Below are positions 25,021 through 33,798 of a stretch of 33,911 bases of DNA, piece after piece; positions within the stretch are counted from its first letter, which is position 1; the number at the start of each line of letters is the position of its first letter. The stretch is taken from positions 1-33,911 of the forward strand of contig JAFGXI010000001.1 in the NCBI GenBank assembly GCA_016936665.1, given 5' to 3'. The DNA is from Bacteroidales bacterium. GTDB lineage: Bacteria > Bacteroidota > Bacteroidia > Bacteroidales > JAFGXI01. Made by a program: the position numbers and the translations under genes. The notes under the pieces were generated by a model. That model was not told the DNA's origin. It was given only the letters and a program-made list of their open reading frames with translations, and searched no databases.

Positions 25021-25662
25021 TTGAAAAAGAAAATTGTAATAGCTGACGACCACCAGATAACTTTATTTGGTTTATCATCACTTATAAAAAAAATAGGTGA
25101 ATACGAAGTTGTGTGTGAAGCTAATTCAGGTGATGATGTTTTAGAATTCTTAAAATCAGATAAAACAGACATCGTAATGACCGATGTAGATATGCCTGTT
25201 ATGAATGGTTTAGAGCTGTTAAAAATATTGAAAAAACAAAACAAAGATCAGATTGTCGTGGTTTGTACGATGCATACCAATCTTTGGACTATTAAACAAC
25301 TTATCAATTCGGGTGTCAATGCTATTGTTTCGAAACATTCTATAACAGAAGATATCGAAACGGCTTTGTGTAATGCAGTAAAAGGTAAAGAATTTTTTTC
25401 GAAAGACATTAGAGAACTGATTGAGCAAAATGACAAAAACAAAAAGGAACTATCAAAATTTTCAGTTTTAGAATTAACTAAAAGAGAAAAACAGGTCTTA
25501 AAACTTATTTCTCAAGAATATACTACTAATGAGATAGCAGAAAAACTTTTTTTGAGTCAAAACACCATAGAAACGCATCGAAAGAATCTTTTTTTAAAAT
25601 TTCAAGTTAAAAATGTAGTGGGTTTAGTTAAAAAAGCACTAGAATTTGGAATGCTTAATTAA
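25021..25662 (+). CDS. NarL/FixJ-type response regulator
   Basis: A 213-residue regulator starting with TTG. The receiver domain (about 4-122) has the acidic pair Asp9-Asp10, the phospho-acceptor Asp55 in VMTDVDMP, and VSKHS with the conserved Lys. The LuxR-type helix-turn-helix (about 148-205) reads LTKREKQVLKLISQEYTTNEIAEKLFLSQNTIETHRKNL. The kinase gene begins 56 bases downstream and has a HisKA_3 dimerisation domain, the kinase class that pairs with NarL-type regulators. The shared motif near 25666 and 29923 is a candidate binding site. Confidence 0.92.
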   Translation: MKKKIVIADDHQITLFGLSSLIKKIGEYEVVCEANSGDDVLEFLKSDKTDIVMTDVDMPVMNGLELLKILKKQNKDQIVVVCTMHTNLWTIKQLINSGVNAIVSKHSITEDIETALCNAVKGKEFFSKDIRELIEQNDKNKKELSKFSVLELTKREKQVLKLISQEYTTNEIAEKLFLSQNTIETHRKNLFLKFQVKNVVGLVKKALEFGMLN

Positions 25663-25665
25663 ATA

Positions 25666-25680
25666 TCACTGTAAACCGTG
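25666..25680 (+). promoter_or_regulatory. Shared regulatory motif, copy 1 (upstream of the kinase gene)
   Basis: TCACTGTAAACCGTG, followed by TTTTTTTCA. It matches the second copy at 29923-29937 at 13 of 15 bases. It ends 16 bases before a -7 box at 25697-25704, so it covers the place of a missing -33 element, as an activator site would. Confidence 0.5.
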
Positions 25681-25696
25681 TTTTTTTCAAACAGTT

Positions 25697-25704
25697 TATT
25701 TTTG
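25697..25704 (+). promoter_or_regulatory. Promoter -7 box of the sensor-kinase gene
   Basis: TATTTTTG matches TAnnTTTG; the implied leader is under 15 bases before the ATG at 25719. The usual -33 TTTG is absent and the shared 15-base motif sits there. Confidence 0.45.
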
Positions 25705-25718
25705 ACTTTTGCATAATA

Positions 25719-28700
25719 ATGAGAATAATCTATTTAATTTTATTAATATTCCTTTTATTAAAAGGATCAGCTCAAGATCGAGAATACTTTCGGACTGGGC
25801 TAGAAATTGAACATGATTATTTCACTCGTTTTGAAAATTATGCCACAGAAGATGGCTTGAGCGATAATCAAGTAACAGATATTTTACAGGACCATTTTGG
25901 GTATATGTGGTTTGCTACGCCAAATGGACTTAACAAGTTTGATGGTTACGAGTTTGAAGTTTTTTACAATAACCCCAAAGACTCTGCTAGTATTTCCGAC
26001 AATCATATTACGGCTATCGAAGAAGATATCTATGGTAACCTATGGATAGGTACCAAAAATGGTTTGAATAAATATAATCGCAAAAGCAATAACTTTATTC
26101 ATTATACAACCAATAATATACTTAAGGATAATTTTGTAAAAGCCTTATTGGCTGATACCAGTGGCAATATTTGGGTTGATACTTATTCCGGTTATCTTCA
26201 TAAAATTAATGTTAAAAATTTGGAGGTTAATGTTTATAAGCACACGGAAAGTCTTAACGAAATTTATTTACAACACCAGTTATGGTTAGATCAAGATAAG
26301 CTTTGGGTATTGCATTCCGGCTATACATGCTACTTAGAATTAGGGAAAGAAAAGTTTATTTACATTAAGGACATCAAGTTTAACAAGACAGTTAATGATA
26401 ATATTGATAATTCTTATGTTAATAATACTCTTAGTGGCTATACCTCCGGTATAAAAGACAGTAAAGGAAATTATTATTTTGGCAATTCCAATGGGAAAGG
26501 GGTTTATTATAGTCCTTCAGAAATTATTATCGATAAGTTAGGATTGGGTTCTGTTTATATTATGCGGAAGCAAAATGATGATATATGGCTCGGCGGATAT
26601 GGTAGAGGTTTAGGAAAATATAATATAAAAAATAACAGGCTTACATTTTATATTAACAATCAAGATAATAATTATTCCTTAGCTCATAACAGAGTATGGG
26701 ATATATATATAGATAAAAATGAAAATATATGGATTGGAACGGGAAAAGGAATTTCTAAACTAAATATTCAAAATAATCAATTTAAACATATAAAACATAT
26801 TGCCAATATAGATAACACAATTATCTCAAATGATGTTAAAGATATTATTCAAACCAAAGATAGTAATATTTGGATTGCTTCCTATGGAGGCCTTGATTGT
26901 TACAACTCCGTAAACCATTCATTTAAACATTTTGTAAGCGATAAAAAAGATAAAGCGTCATTGTTAAGTGATAGAGTTAACGCCCTTTTCGAAGATAGTT
27001 ACGGTGATTTATGGGTAGGCTTTTGGGCAGGACTAGGTTTCGATAAGTATTTACCAAAAACGAATACCTTTGAACATTTCTCCTATAACAAAACCGGAAA
27101 CTTGGGAGGTTCAGATTGGTATATCGGCTTTGCTGAAAGTAAAAACAAAGACTTTTATACAGCTAATTGGGGATATACGACCGTTGCAAAATTTGACAGG
27201 CTAAAAAAAGAATATACAAAATATCATTTTGCACCTTATGCATTTCACCAAAACTCTAATGTATATAGACTGGCATACTATAATAATAATTTTTGGTGGG
27301 ATTTTTATTTCTTTAGCTTAAAAACTAATGAATACAGTATGTATTTAAAATCAAGTCAACGTGAAGAATATTTGATAATGCCTTATAATTTATTTCTAAG
27401 TGAAAATTACTTTATTGATATAAAATATGATGAAGAGCTCAATAAATTAGAGATTCTTAATAAAGATTTATACCATCTAACAATATTTGGTATTTTAAAA
27501 TATAGTAAACAGCAAAAAAAACCATTACGAATTAATAAAGAAAAAATAAATGCTACAGCCATTGAAAATACTTGGCACAATAAACTTAAGTTTGTTGGAA
27601 CGCCAAATGGATTGCTTTTATTTAACGAAGAAACCGGTTATATAGAACATTCGTACACCGATAGCTTAATATATAGACAACATATTTTGTCTTTATTGAA
27701 AGACAACAATAAACTATGGGTTGGAACCGAAACCGGATTAATAAATTTAGAATTTAAGACAAGTATTCAATATAACATTAGTACAATTGATACGCCTCTG
27801 TGTAAAGAAAAAATTACAGATATAGCAAAGCAAAATAATAAATTATGGCTCGCTACAGAAAATGGTTTGATTTGTTATACACAAAGTAACAAGAAAGTAT
27901 TGTATTACAATGAAGAAAATAGTATGATTGCAAGTAATGTAATTTTAGATTTGCATCTGGATAAAAATAATAATTTGTGGGTTGGAACAAAAGCAGGCTT
28001 ATGTTTATATAATGGAGAGAAAAATAGCTTTGAAATTTTTAAACACGACCCATATAAACCAAATACTATTCCCAACAATTCCATTTTTTCAATGTCTTCT
28101 AATCAGTCGGATAGTCTTTTTATTGGAACTGAAAAAGGCTTTTGTATGATAGACATCAACACCCACAAAATTACTTTATTCGATGAGGCAAGTAATAAAT
28201 CTGTTCAAAGCTCACTTTTATCTTGCGTTTATACAGATAGTAAAGGTTTTATTTGGACAGGTAATGCCGATATAGGCAACTCTTTAGACCGTATAAACCC
28301 GATTAATCAAACCGTTGAACATTTTATCGATAGGGCATACGATAGTACATCTTATAAAGGAACTACAGCAAATTTTATATACGAAGATAGTAAAGGCATA
28401 ATTTGGGCAGGGAGTAATAAAGGTTTAAATCGTTTTAACGAAAAGGAAAAGAACTTTAAATTATTCGATGTTGAGAACGGTTTTCCTGAAAATAATGTTT
28501 TAAGCATGCTAGAAGATAACAATGGCGATTATTGGATAACAACATCTAAATCTTTGTTTAAATGGAACCCAGAATTAGGCGTTACAAAAATTTATACACA
28601 TAAAGATTATCATTTTATAGGTAATTATAAAAATGATGCCGCTTGGAAGACTTTTACAGGCGAATTGTATTTTGGAGGTATGAATGGTATTACAAGCTTT

Positions 28701-29888
28701 CATCCGGATAGTATCTACAATATTGCAGTACAACCTAATTTAGCCTTTACAAAAATATATATTAACGATAGTTTGTTTAAATCAGATTTGTCATTATATA
28801 AAGAAATTGATATACAATATTTCCAAAATAATTTTACTATTTATTTTTCGAACTTCGATTTTCTTAACAGCAAAAATGTAGAATATGCATATAAATTAGA
28901 AGGTTTCGATAATAGGTGGATAGAAACCACAGCAAAGCACCGAGAAGCAAAATACACGAATTTGCCTTATGGTAGTTACAAACTAAAACTAAAATCCACC
29001 AACAATTTAGGACTTTGGGACAATAACTATATTGTGCTAAACATTAATATTATCGCCCCATGGTGGAGAACAAACCTAGCTTATGCTTTTTTTGGATTTC
29101 TAATTTTTATGTTAGTATTTGCTTATATTAAATGGAGAGTATACCAATTAAAAATTAGACAGAAAGAGTTAGAGAATTTAGTAGAAGAACGAACTAATGA
29201 AGTGCTCGAACAACAGGAAGCTCTTTCCAAACAAGCAACATCTGATCTTATTAAGAAATATCAACTCGAAAGTATAAACGAAAAATTACACGGGCAGGAG
29301 GAAGAGCGAAATCGTTTAGCACAAGAGCTACACGATGGTAATGGTGGTTCCCTTACAGGAATAAAACTTTATATCGAAAATATTATCAGTAGTAGTAAAA
29401 CAAAAGAACTTAATATTTTACTTAACAACATAGATAAGTTATATTCCGATGTTAGATCTATCTCGCACGATTTAAGGCCTCCGGAGTTTTTAAACTCCTC
29501 TATTAAAGACGTATCGCTAGCTTATATTAGCGAATTAAAAAACAGAACTCGCTTAGATATATCCTGCTTGTTTTTTCCTAAAGAAGGTTGGGATAAACTA
29601 GATGAAGATTTACAAATTGAACTATATCGTATTTTGCAAGAGCTACTCAATAATATTTTAAAACATGCCAAAGCAACAGAAATAGATGTTCAATTTATAC
29701 AACACGAAGATTATATTAATATAACAGTGGAAGATAATGGCTTAGGCTTCGATATTGGTAAAAAGAAAGCCGGTATAGGTTTGAAAAACATTAAAGATAG
29801 GCTTCTTCGTAGAAATGGAAAGCTAAATATTGACACAAAAGCTCAAAGAGGCACTGTTATTAGTATAGAAATTCCGATAATTAAATAA
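25719..29888 (+). CDS. Sensor histidine kinase with periplasmic Reg_prop/Y_Y_Y propeller
   Basis: A 1389-residue inner-membrane kinase. A signal sequence (1-18, ending KGSAQ) is followed by about fourteen Reg_prop blades with the pattern (D/N)xxGxxWxGTxxGLxxY (FGYMWFATPNGLNKFDGYEF, YGNLWIGTKNGLNKYN and so on), which form two propellers of the hybrid two-component sensor type. A Y_Y_Y domain follows (about 1050-1110, YKLEGFDNRWIET), then one membrane span (about 1120-1141), a short coiled coil, a HisKA_3 domain with phospho-acceptor His1205 in ELHDGNGGSLTG, and a HATPase_c domain (ELLNNILKHAKA, DNGLGFDIGKKKAGIGL). It has no receiver or AraC domain, so it is not a hybrid; the regulator is the separate gene upstream. 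Between about residues 460 and 640 the blades are irregular, a possible ligand-specific insertion. Sensors of this class commonly detect glycans, but the ligand here is unknown. Confidence 0.92.
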   Translation: MRIIYLILLIFLLLKGSAQDREYFRTGLEIEHDYFTRFENYATEDGLSDNQVTDILQDHFGYMWFATPNGLNKFDGYEFEVFYNNPKDSASISDNHITAIEEDIYGNLWIGTKNGLNKYNRKSNNFIHYTTNNILKDNFVKALLADTSGNIWVDTYSGYLHKINVKNLEVNVYKHTESLNEIYLQHQLWLDQDKLWVLHSGYTCYLELGKEKFIYIKDIKFNKTVNDNIDNSYVNNTLSGYTSGIKDSKGNYYFGNSNGKGVYYSPSEIIIDKLGLGSVYIMRKQNDDIWLGGYGRGLGKYNIKNNRLTFYINNQDNNYSLAHNRVWDIYIDKNENIWIGTGKGISKLNIQNNQFKHIKHIANIDNTIISNDVKDIIQTKDSNIWIASYGGLDCYNSVNHSFKHFVSDKKDKASLLSDRVNALFEDSYGDLWVGFWAGLGFDKYLPKTNTFEHFSYNKTGNLGGSDWYIGFAESKNKDFYTANWGYTTVAKFDRLKKEYTKYHFAPYAFHQNSNVYRLAYYNNNFWWDFYFFSLKTNEYSMYLKSSQREEYLIMPYNLFLSENYFIDIKYDEELNKLEILNKDLYHLTIFGILKYSKQQKKPLRINKEKINATAIENTWHNKLKFVGTPNGLLLFNEETGYIEHSYTDSLIYRQHILSLLKDNNKLWVGTETGLINLEFKTSIQYNISTIDTPLCKEKITDIAKQNNKLWLATENGLICYTQSNKKVLYYNEENSMIASNVILDLHLDKNNNLWVGTKAGLCLYNGEKNSFEIFKHDPYKPNTIPNNSIFSMSSNQSDSLFIGTEKGFCMIDINTHKITLFDEASNKSVQSSLLSCVYTDSKGFIWTGNADIGNSLDRINPINQTVEHFIDRAYDSTSYKGTTANFIYEDSKGIIWAGSNKGLNRFNEKEKNFKLFDVENGFPENNVLSMLEDNNGDYWITTSKSLFKWNPELGVTKIYTHKDYHFIGNYKNDAAWKTFTGELYFGGMNGITSFHPDSIYNIAVQPNLAFTKIYINDSLFKSDLSLYKEIDIQYFQNNFTIYFSNFDFLNSKNVEYAYKLEGFDNRWIETTAKHREAKYTNLPYGSYKLKLKSTNNLGLWDNNYIVLNINIIAPWWRTNLAYAFFGFLIFMLVFAYIKWRVYQLKIRQKELENLVEERTNEVLEQQEALSKQATSDLIKKYQLESINEKLHGQEEERNRLAQELHDGNGGSLTGIKLYIENIISSSKTKELNILLNNIDKLYSDVRSISHDLRPPEFLNSSIKDVSLAYISELKNRTRLDISCLFFPKEGWDKLDEDLQIELYRILQELLNNILKHAKATEIDVQFIQHEDYINITVEDNGLGFDIGKKKAGIGLKNIKDRLLRRNGKLNIDTKAQRGTVISIEIPIIK

Positions 29889-29922
29889 AGTACCAAAATT
29901 TCAGAAGCTTTTCAAAAAATCG

Positions 29923-29937
29923 TCACTGAATACCGTG
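29923..29937 (+). promoter_or_regulatory. Shared regulatory motif, copy 2 (upstream of the secreted-protein operon)
   Basis: TCACTGAATACCGTG, 13 of 15 bases as in copy 1 (25666-25680), again followed after a short gap by TTTTTTTCA. The segment ACCGTGA (29932-29938) can pair with TCATGGT (29948-29954) with one G-U pair, so the same bases could also form a hairpin. It lies about 50 bases before the -7 box of the next gene. Confidence 0.5.
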
Positions 29938-29985
29938 AGGATTTTTTTCATGGTTTTATGTGAATTTTTAAGGTCAATAAACTTA

Positions 29986-29993
29986 TAACTTTG
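29986..29993 (+). promoter_or_regulatory. Promoter -7 box of the secreted-protein operon
   Basis: TAACTTTG matches TAnnTTTG; the leader to the ATG at 30043 would be about 45 bases. No TTTG -33 element is present. Confidence 0.5.
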
Positions 29994-30042
29994 GAATAGT
30001 AAGATAAATACTCAAAAATAACAATTAATACAAAATAGTTAA

Positions 30043-31572
30043 ATGAAACTAATCGGTATTTTTAAAACTGATCATGAGTTCAAAAATATAATATTAATAT
30101 TTTTTGCTTCTTTTTACTTTCCTGTTTTTGCCCAAATAGAAGGCAATGGTAGTGATTCAACAAACGATTATGAGAAATACAAAAAGCTTATAAACAGGGA
30201 GTTTGCAGATTACAAAGAAAATATAGATAAAGAATTTGCAGATTATCTAAAACAAAAATGGCAAGCTTTCGATATTTATAAGGACGAAAAAATTGGTTCG
30301 GACAAACCCAAGCCGTCGGAGCAACCGAAGGCACCGGAGCAGGATACTATCGGAATTAATGATAATAAACCGAAAAATGAAATAGAAGTGCCGATTGTCG
30401 AACCAAAACCCATTAAACCTAAACCTGAACAAACCCCTCTTCCTAAACCATGCCCCATTAAAGAACCCACAGTGGTACAAAATAAATCTTGTAATGTAAA
30501 TTATTTAGGCTACAATTTTAGTTTTAGTTATAATCCTATGATTGATTTTCCTTTAAAAGGAAATGCCAATTATGACATTGCTGATGCTTGGTCGTTTTTA
30601 AACGATGGAAATTATCAAGTATTATTAAATGATTTATTGAATACTAAGAATAAATATAATTTAAATGATTGGGCCTATTTTGAACTTGTAAACAAAGTGT
30701 CAACACAGATATTTTCTAACTCTAAAGAAAAGCAAACGATTTTGACATGGTTTTTATTGAACAAGTCCAATTATTTAACTCGAATAGCTAAGCAAGGCGA
30801 GGGAATAGCTTTATTAATAGCTTATACAGAGAATATATACAATCATTCCTATATTGAAATTGATGGGGTCAAATTTTATTTCATATACGAACCAGATGAG
30901 AATAAACAGCCCTATACTTATGCCAAAAATTATTCTTCAGCAACTAGGAAAATTGATGCAAATATTAATAAACCGATTTTATTTGCGAGCAACAACACAA
31001 AAAAAACACTTTCATACAAATATGGATGTAAAACATATTTTTTAAATGTTGATTATAATAAAAATGCGATTTCTTTTTACAAGAGCTTGCCTTTTTTTGA
31101 CATACCTATATATGCTGACGCACTACCATCTGTAAATTTGGAATATTCACTTATTTCTGAAGTTAAAAAGTTAGTAGAAGGCAAATCAGAAAAGCTTGCT
31201 GTTGACATGATCTTACAGTTTGTACAAAAAGCATTTAAATACAAAACAGACCAAGACCAATTTGGAGTAGAAAAATATTTTTTTGCAGAAGAGCTCTTTC
31301 ATTATGAATTTTCCGATTGCGAAGATCGTTCTGTTCTTTTTGCATATCTGGTTAGAAAAGTTTTGGGTTTAAAAGTAGTCGGATTAATATATCCTGGCCA
31401 CATGGCAACAGCTGTTAAGTTTACTAGTAATGTTAACGGCGATTATATTACGTATGAAGGTACTCAATATGTAGTTTGCGACCCAACTTATGTAGGGGCT
31501 CATATAGGCATGGCTATGCCTGAATATAAGAAGGTTAATGCAACAATTGTTCCGTTAAAAAATATTAAATAG
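30043..31572 (+). CDS. Secreted transglutaminase-like protein with KP-rich linker
   Basis: A 509-residue protein with a signal peptide ending at about Ala30 (FPVFAQ). Next are two copies of an EFADYK/EFADYL motif (about 50-70), then QKWQAF and a linker rich in Lys, Pro, Glu and Gln (about 85-145). The C-terminal half has a transglutaminase/cysteine-protease pattern: Cys426 in FSDCEDRSVLFAYLVRKVLGL, His453 in YPGHMATAV, and Asp480 in VVCDPTYVGAHIG, in the order of the papain-like transglutaminase core. It could cross-link, cleave or modify proteins or peptidoglycan outside the cell. The middle region (about 150-390) is unassigned. It starts a run of four or more secreted proteins on the same strand and follows the two-component pair. 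I recall similar EFADY/KP-linker proteins in Bacteroidota, where the function is unknown. Confidence 0.75.
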   Translation: MKLIGIFKTDHEFKNIILIFFASFYFPVFAQIEGNGSDSTNDYEKYKKLINREFADYKENIDKEFADYLKQKWQAFDIYKDEKIGSDKPKPSEQPKAPEQDTIGINDNKPKNEIEVPIVEPKPIKPKPEQTPLPKPCPIKEPTVVQNKSCNVNYLGYNFSFSYNPMIDFPLKGNANYDIADAWSFLNDGNYQVLLNDLLNTKNKYNLNDWAYFELVNKVSTQIFSNSKEKQTILTWFLLNKSNYLTRIAKQGEGIALLIAYTENIYNHSYIEIDGVKFYFIYEPDENKQPYTYAKNYSSATRKIDANINKPILFASNNTKKTLSYKYGCKTYFLNVDYNKNAISFYKSLPFFDIPIYADALPSVNLEYSLISEVKKLVEGKSEKLAVDMILQFVQKAFKYKTDQDQFGVEKYFFAEELFHYEFSDCEDRSVLFAYLVRKVLGLKVVGLIYPGHMATAVKFTSNVNGDYITYEGTQYVVCDPTYVGAHIGMAMPEYKKVNATIVPLKNIK

Positions 31573-31601
31573 AAAAGTATTAATTATAAAAATCAATAAA
31601 A

Positions 31602-32249
31602 ATGAAAAAAACTAGTTTGTATTTATTTATTGTATTACTGTTAAGTGTAATAATAGTAAATCCTGTTTTCTCTCAAAGTAAAGCTATGAATAAACAGTTA
31701 AAAAAAGAATATAAGAAAAAGATAAAAGAGTTCGAAAAAGAAGGATGGAAGGTTACGGGATCTTCTAGAACTCTTGAAGTTTTGTTATTACAACATTATG
31801 AGAAACTTAATTCTGGGGATTATAAAGAACTAGAAGCGTATGTATCAAATTGTAAGTCTATGAATGTATGTAAGCAAAATGCATTAAACAATGCACTAAC
31901 CTATTATGCTAGTGCTGCTGGAAGTTATGTAAAAGGTCGAATAACTTCAGACTTGCAAAATGATCAGACTAAAGCTGAAGGCGAATTCGATAAACTTTAT
32001 GCCGCTTACGAGCGTTTAGTTGGAAAAGAGATAAAGGGTGAGGTAATTGAAAGCTTCTCGGTATACAGAGATAACGGAGATACAAAAGAATATCGAACTT
32101 TTTATCTTATCAGTGAAGCCGAAGCCTCAAAAGCACGACTTAGAGCTTTAGAGCAAGCCTTTCAGGAGACTAAAGTTGCTCAAGAATATGCTAGGAAAAT
32201 AAGTGAGTTTGTTAACGAAGGCTTTGAGGTAGCAAAACCAGAAAAATAG
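31602..32249 (+). CDS. Secreted protein with LPP20-like region
   Basis: A 215-residue exported protein with a signal peptide (about 1-25, ending VFSQS) and no lipobox. A Lys-rich helix (MNKQLKKEYKKKIKEFEKEGWKV) follows, then SSRTLEVLLLQHYEKL and a conserved-looking pattern of an all-alpha/beta unit that ends ISEAEASKARLRALEQAFQE. The layout resembles the small secreted LPP20-like proteins found beside DUF5683 proteins in Bacteroidota. It sits 29 bases after the transglutaminase-like gene and 4 bases before the next, so all three are likely co-transcribed. No enzymatic motif is seen. Confidence 0.6.
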   Translation: MKKTSLYLFIVLLLSVIIVNPVFSQSKAMNKQLKKEYKKKIKEFEKEGWKVTGSSRTLEVLLLQHYEKLNSGDYKELEAYVSNCKSMNVCKQNALNNALTYYASAAGSYVKGRITSDLQNDQTKAEGEFDKLYAAYERLVGKEIKGEVIESFSVYRDNGDTKEYRTFYLISEAEASKARLRALEQAFQETKVAQEYARKISEFVNEGFEVAKPEK

Positions 32250-32253
32250 AAAG

Positions 32254-33144
32254 ATGCAATTACACAAAGTTTCAATTCTATTAGTTATAAGTCTACTTGC
32301 TTTTACTGCTAAATCTCAAAAAGTTATTAAAGCTTCGGATATAGCCAAAACGCAGTGGATGTCCGGTGATATGCCTAAGCAGTCGAGTCAAAGCTATTAT
32401 TTTAAAATTGTTACAAGTTCGGGTAGTTCATTGAAAGAGGCTCAAGACAACGCTTTTGCAGCATTGTTAATTGAATTAGGGAACGCTCAGGGTGTTAAAA
32501 TTTCTTCCAAAAGTATCCACGAAATTAAGACCGAAAGTGATAATAGCAGTTATAAAGAACAAGAGACGACACAACATTCATACTCCATTGAAAGAGATGG
32601 ATTAAAAGCTTCTTTTGATAAAGTGGATGAATATTGGGAGCTAGTCCAATCTGATAATTCTACTACAAAGTATAATCTTTGGGTACTCTATGCCGTTGCA
32701 AATAATCCTGAAAAATACAATTTTGATAAGATTAAATTTACAAGCGAATACAAAATGTCTGCAGTTTGGCGATCTGCTTTAGTGCCCGGATGGGGACAGT
32801 TTTATAAAAAGAATAAGAAAAAGGGAATTGTGATTTTAAGTAGCGAACTTGTGTTAGTTTCAGGATTTTTTGTTGCAGATAATCTAAGAGCTAGTTACAA
32901 TCAAAAAGCACTAGATACCAAAAATATAACGCTTAGACGCTCCTATATAAAAAATGCCGATACCTTCAAGTTGGTTAGAAATTCTGTGGGAATAGCTTCT
33001 GTGGCAGTATATGTTTATAACATAGTGGATGTCTTAACAGCTAAAGGCGCTAAACATTACGCAAGTGCAGATACAAAACGCTTTCAAATGTACCCTGATG
33101 CAAACAAAGATTATATTGGTTTTGCATGCAATTTTCGATTTTAA
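32254..33144 (+). CDS. Secreted protein: LPP20-like N-terminal region and DUF5683-like C-terminal region
   Basis: A 296-residue protein. After a signal peptide (about 1-20, ending AKSQ) the N-terminal part has YYFKIVTSSGSSLKEAQDNAFAALLIELGNAQG, the flagellar/LPP20-like arrangement in which helices carry repeated Ala residues. The C-terminal part starts with SALVPGWGQFYKKNKKKGIVILSSE, the DUF5683 signature (P-G-x-GQ-x-Y), and continues into two hydrophobic segments ending VYNIVDVLTAKG. It is therefore an exported domain attached to a membrane-inserting module. Both halves are known families of unknown function. It follows the LPP20-like gene by 4 bases, and the two may interact. Confidence 0.7.
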   Translation: MQLHKVSILLVISLLAFTAKSQKVIKASDIAKTQWMSGDMPKQSSQSYYFKIVTSSGSSLKEAQDNAFAALLIELGNAQGVKISSKSIHEIKTESDNSSYKEQETTQHSYSIERDGLKASFDKVDEYWELVQSDNSTTKYNLWVLYAVANNPEKYNFDKIKFTSEYKMSAVWRSALVPGWGQFYKKNKKKGIVILSSELVLVSGFFVADNLRASYNQKALDTKNITLRRSYIKNADTFKLVRNSVGIASVAVYVYNIVDVLTAKGAKHYASADTKRFQMYPDANKDYIGFACNFRF

Positions 33145-33158
33145 ATAAGTGAAAGATT

Positions 33159-33785
33159 ATGATAAAAATAATAAATAGTATTGTACTAGTATCTGTTGTT
33201 TCTTTATTACTTGGGCTAAGTTCATGTAGCAAAGAAAACGAAGTTGCTTTATATGGAGAAATGGAAGGGATAGTTGTTAACTCTGAAACCAGTCAACCTA
33301 TACAAGGGGCACTGGTAACTATAAGCCCTGTAAACACCTCCTTAAACACAGGCGATGATGGTCGGTTTCAATTCAAAGAATTAGACCCTGCCGACTATAC
33401 AGTACAGGTTTCGTCTAATGGCTTCGAAACCAATACAAAAACAGTTACAATCGAGCCGGGAGAAATTAGAAAAGTGGATATACAACTTACATCAATTACT
33501 CCAATCTTTCATATCTCCCAAACATCATTAGATTTTGGTTCTAACTTAACGATGTTACCTGTCGAAATAACCAATATAGGCAAAGGAGAACTAGAATGGG
33601 AGGTTATCGAAGATGTTGATTGGATTTCTGTTAATCCAGCCTCTGGGGTAACACAACGAGAAACCGATAATATTATTATCTCTGTTGATAGATCTAATTT
33701 AACAGCAGGAACTTATTCACAGAATATTACAGTTACATCTAATGGAGGTAATTCGATAATAACTATAAATATAACTGTACAATAA
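33159..33785 (+). CDS. Lipoprotein with CarboxypepD_reg and BACON domains
   Basis: A 208-residue lipoprotein: signal peptide with lipobox LSSC and lipidated Cys23, then acidic residues. A carboxypeptidase-regulatory-like beta-sandwich follows (about 33-112, EGIVVNSETSQPIQGALVTI and DDGRFQFKELDPADYTVQV). The last part (about 113-208) is a BACON domain with the usual WISVNPASG and a paired-strand end (GTYSQNITVTSNGGNSIITI). BACON and CarboxypepD_reg domains occur in Bacteroidota surface proteins that bind glycans or other ligands. The gene lies 14 bases after the DUF5683-like gene, in the same direction. Confidence 0.85.
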   Translation: MIKIINSIVLVSVVSLLLGLSSCSKENEVALYGEMEGIVVNSETSQPIQGALVTISPVNTSLNTGDDGRFQFKELDPADYTVQVSSNGFETNTKTVTIEPGEIRKVDIQLTSITPIFHISQTSLDFGSNLTMLPVEITNIGKGELEWEVIEDVDWISVNPASGVTQRETDNIIISVDRSNLTAGTYSQNITVTSNGGNSIITINITVQ

Positions 33786-33798
33786 TAAATTTAATCAG

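Noticed and set aside
25021..29888. Hybrid two-component system (one-protein sensor and regulator)
   Set aside because: The kinase ends after the HATPase domain, and the receiver and HTH are in a separate gene.
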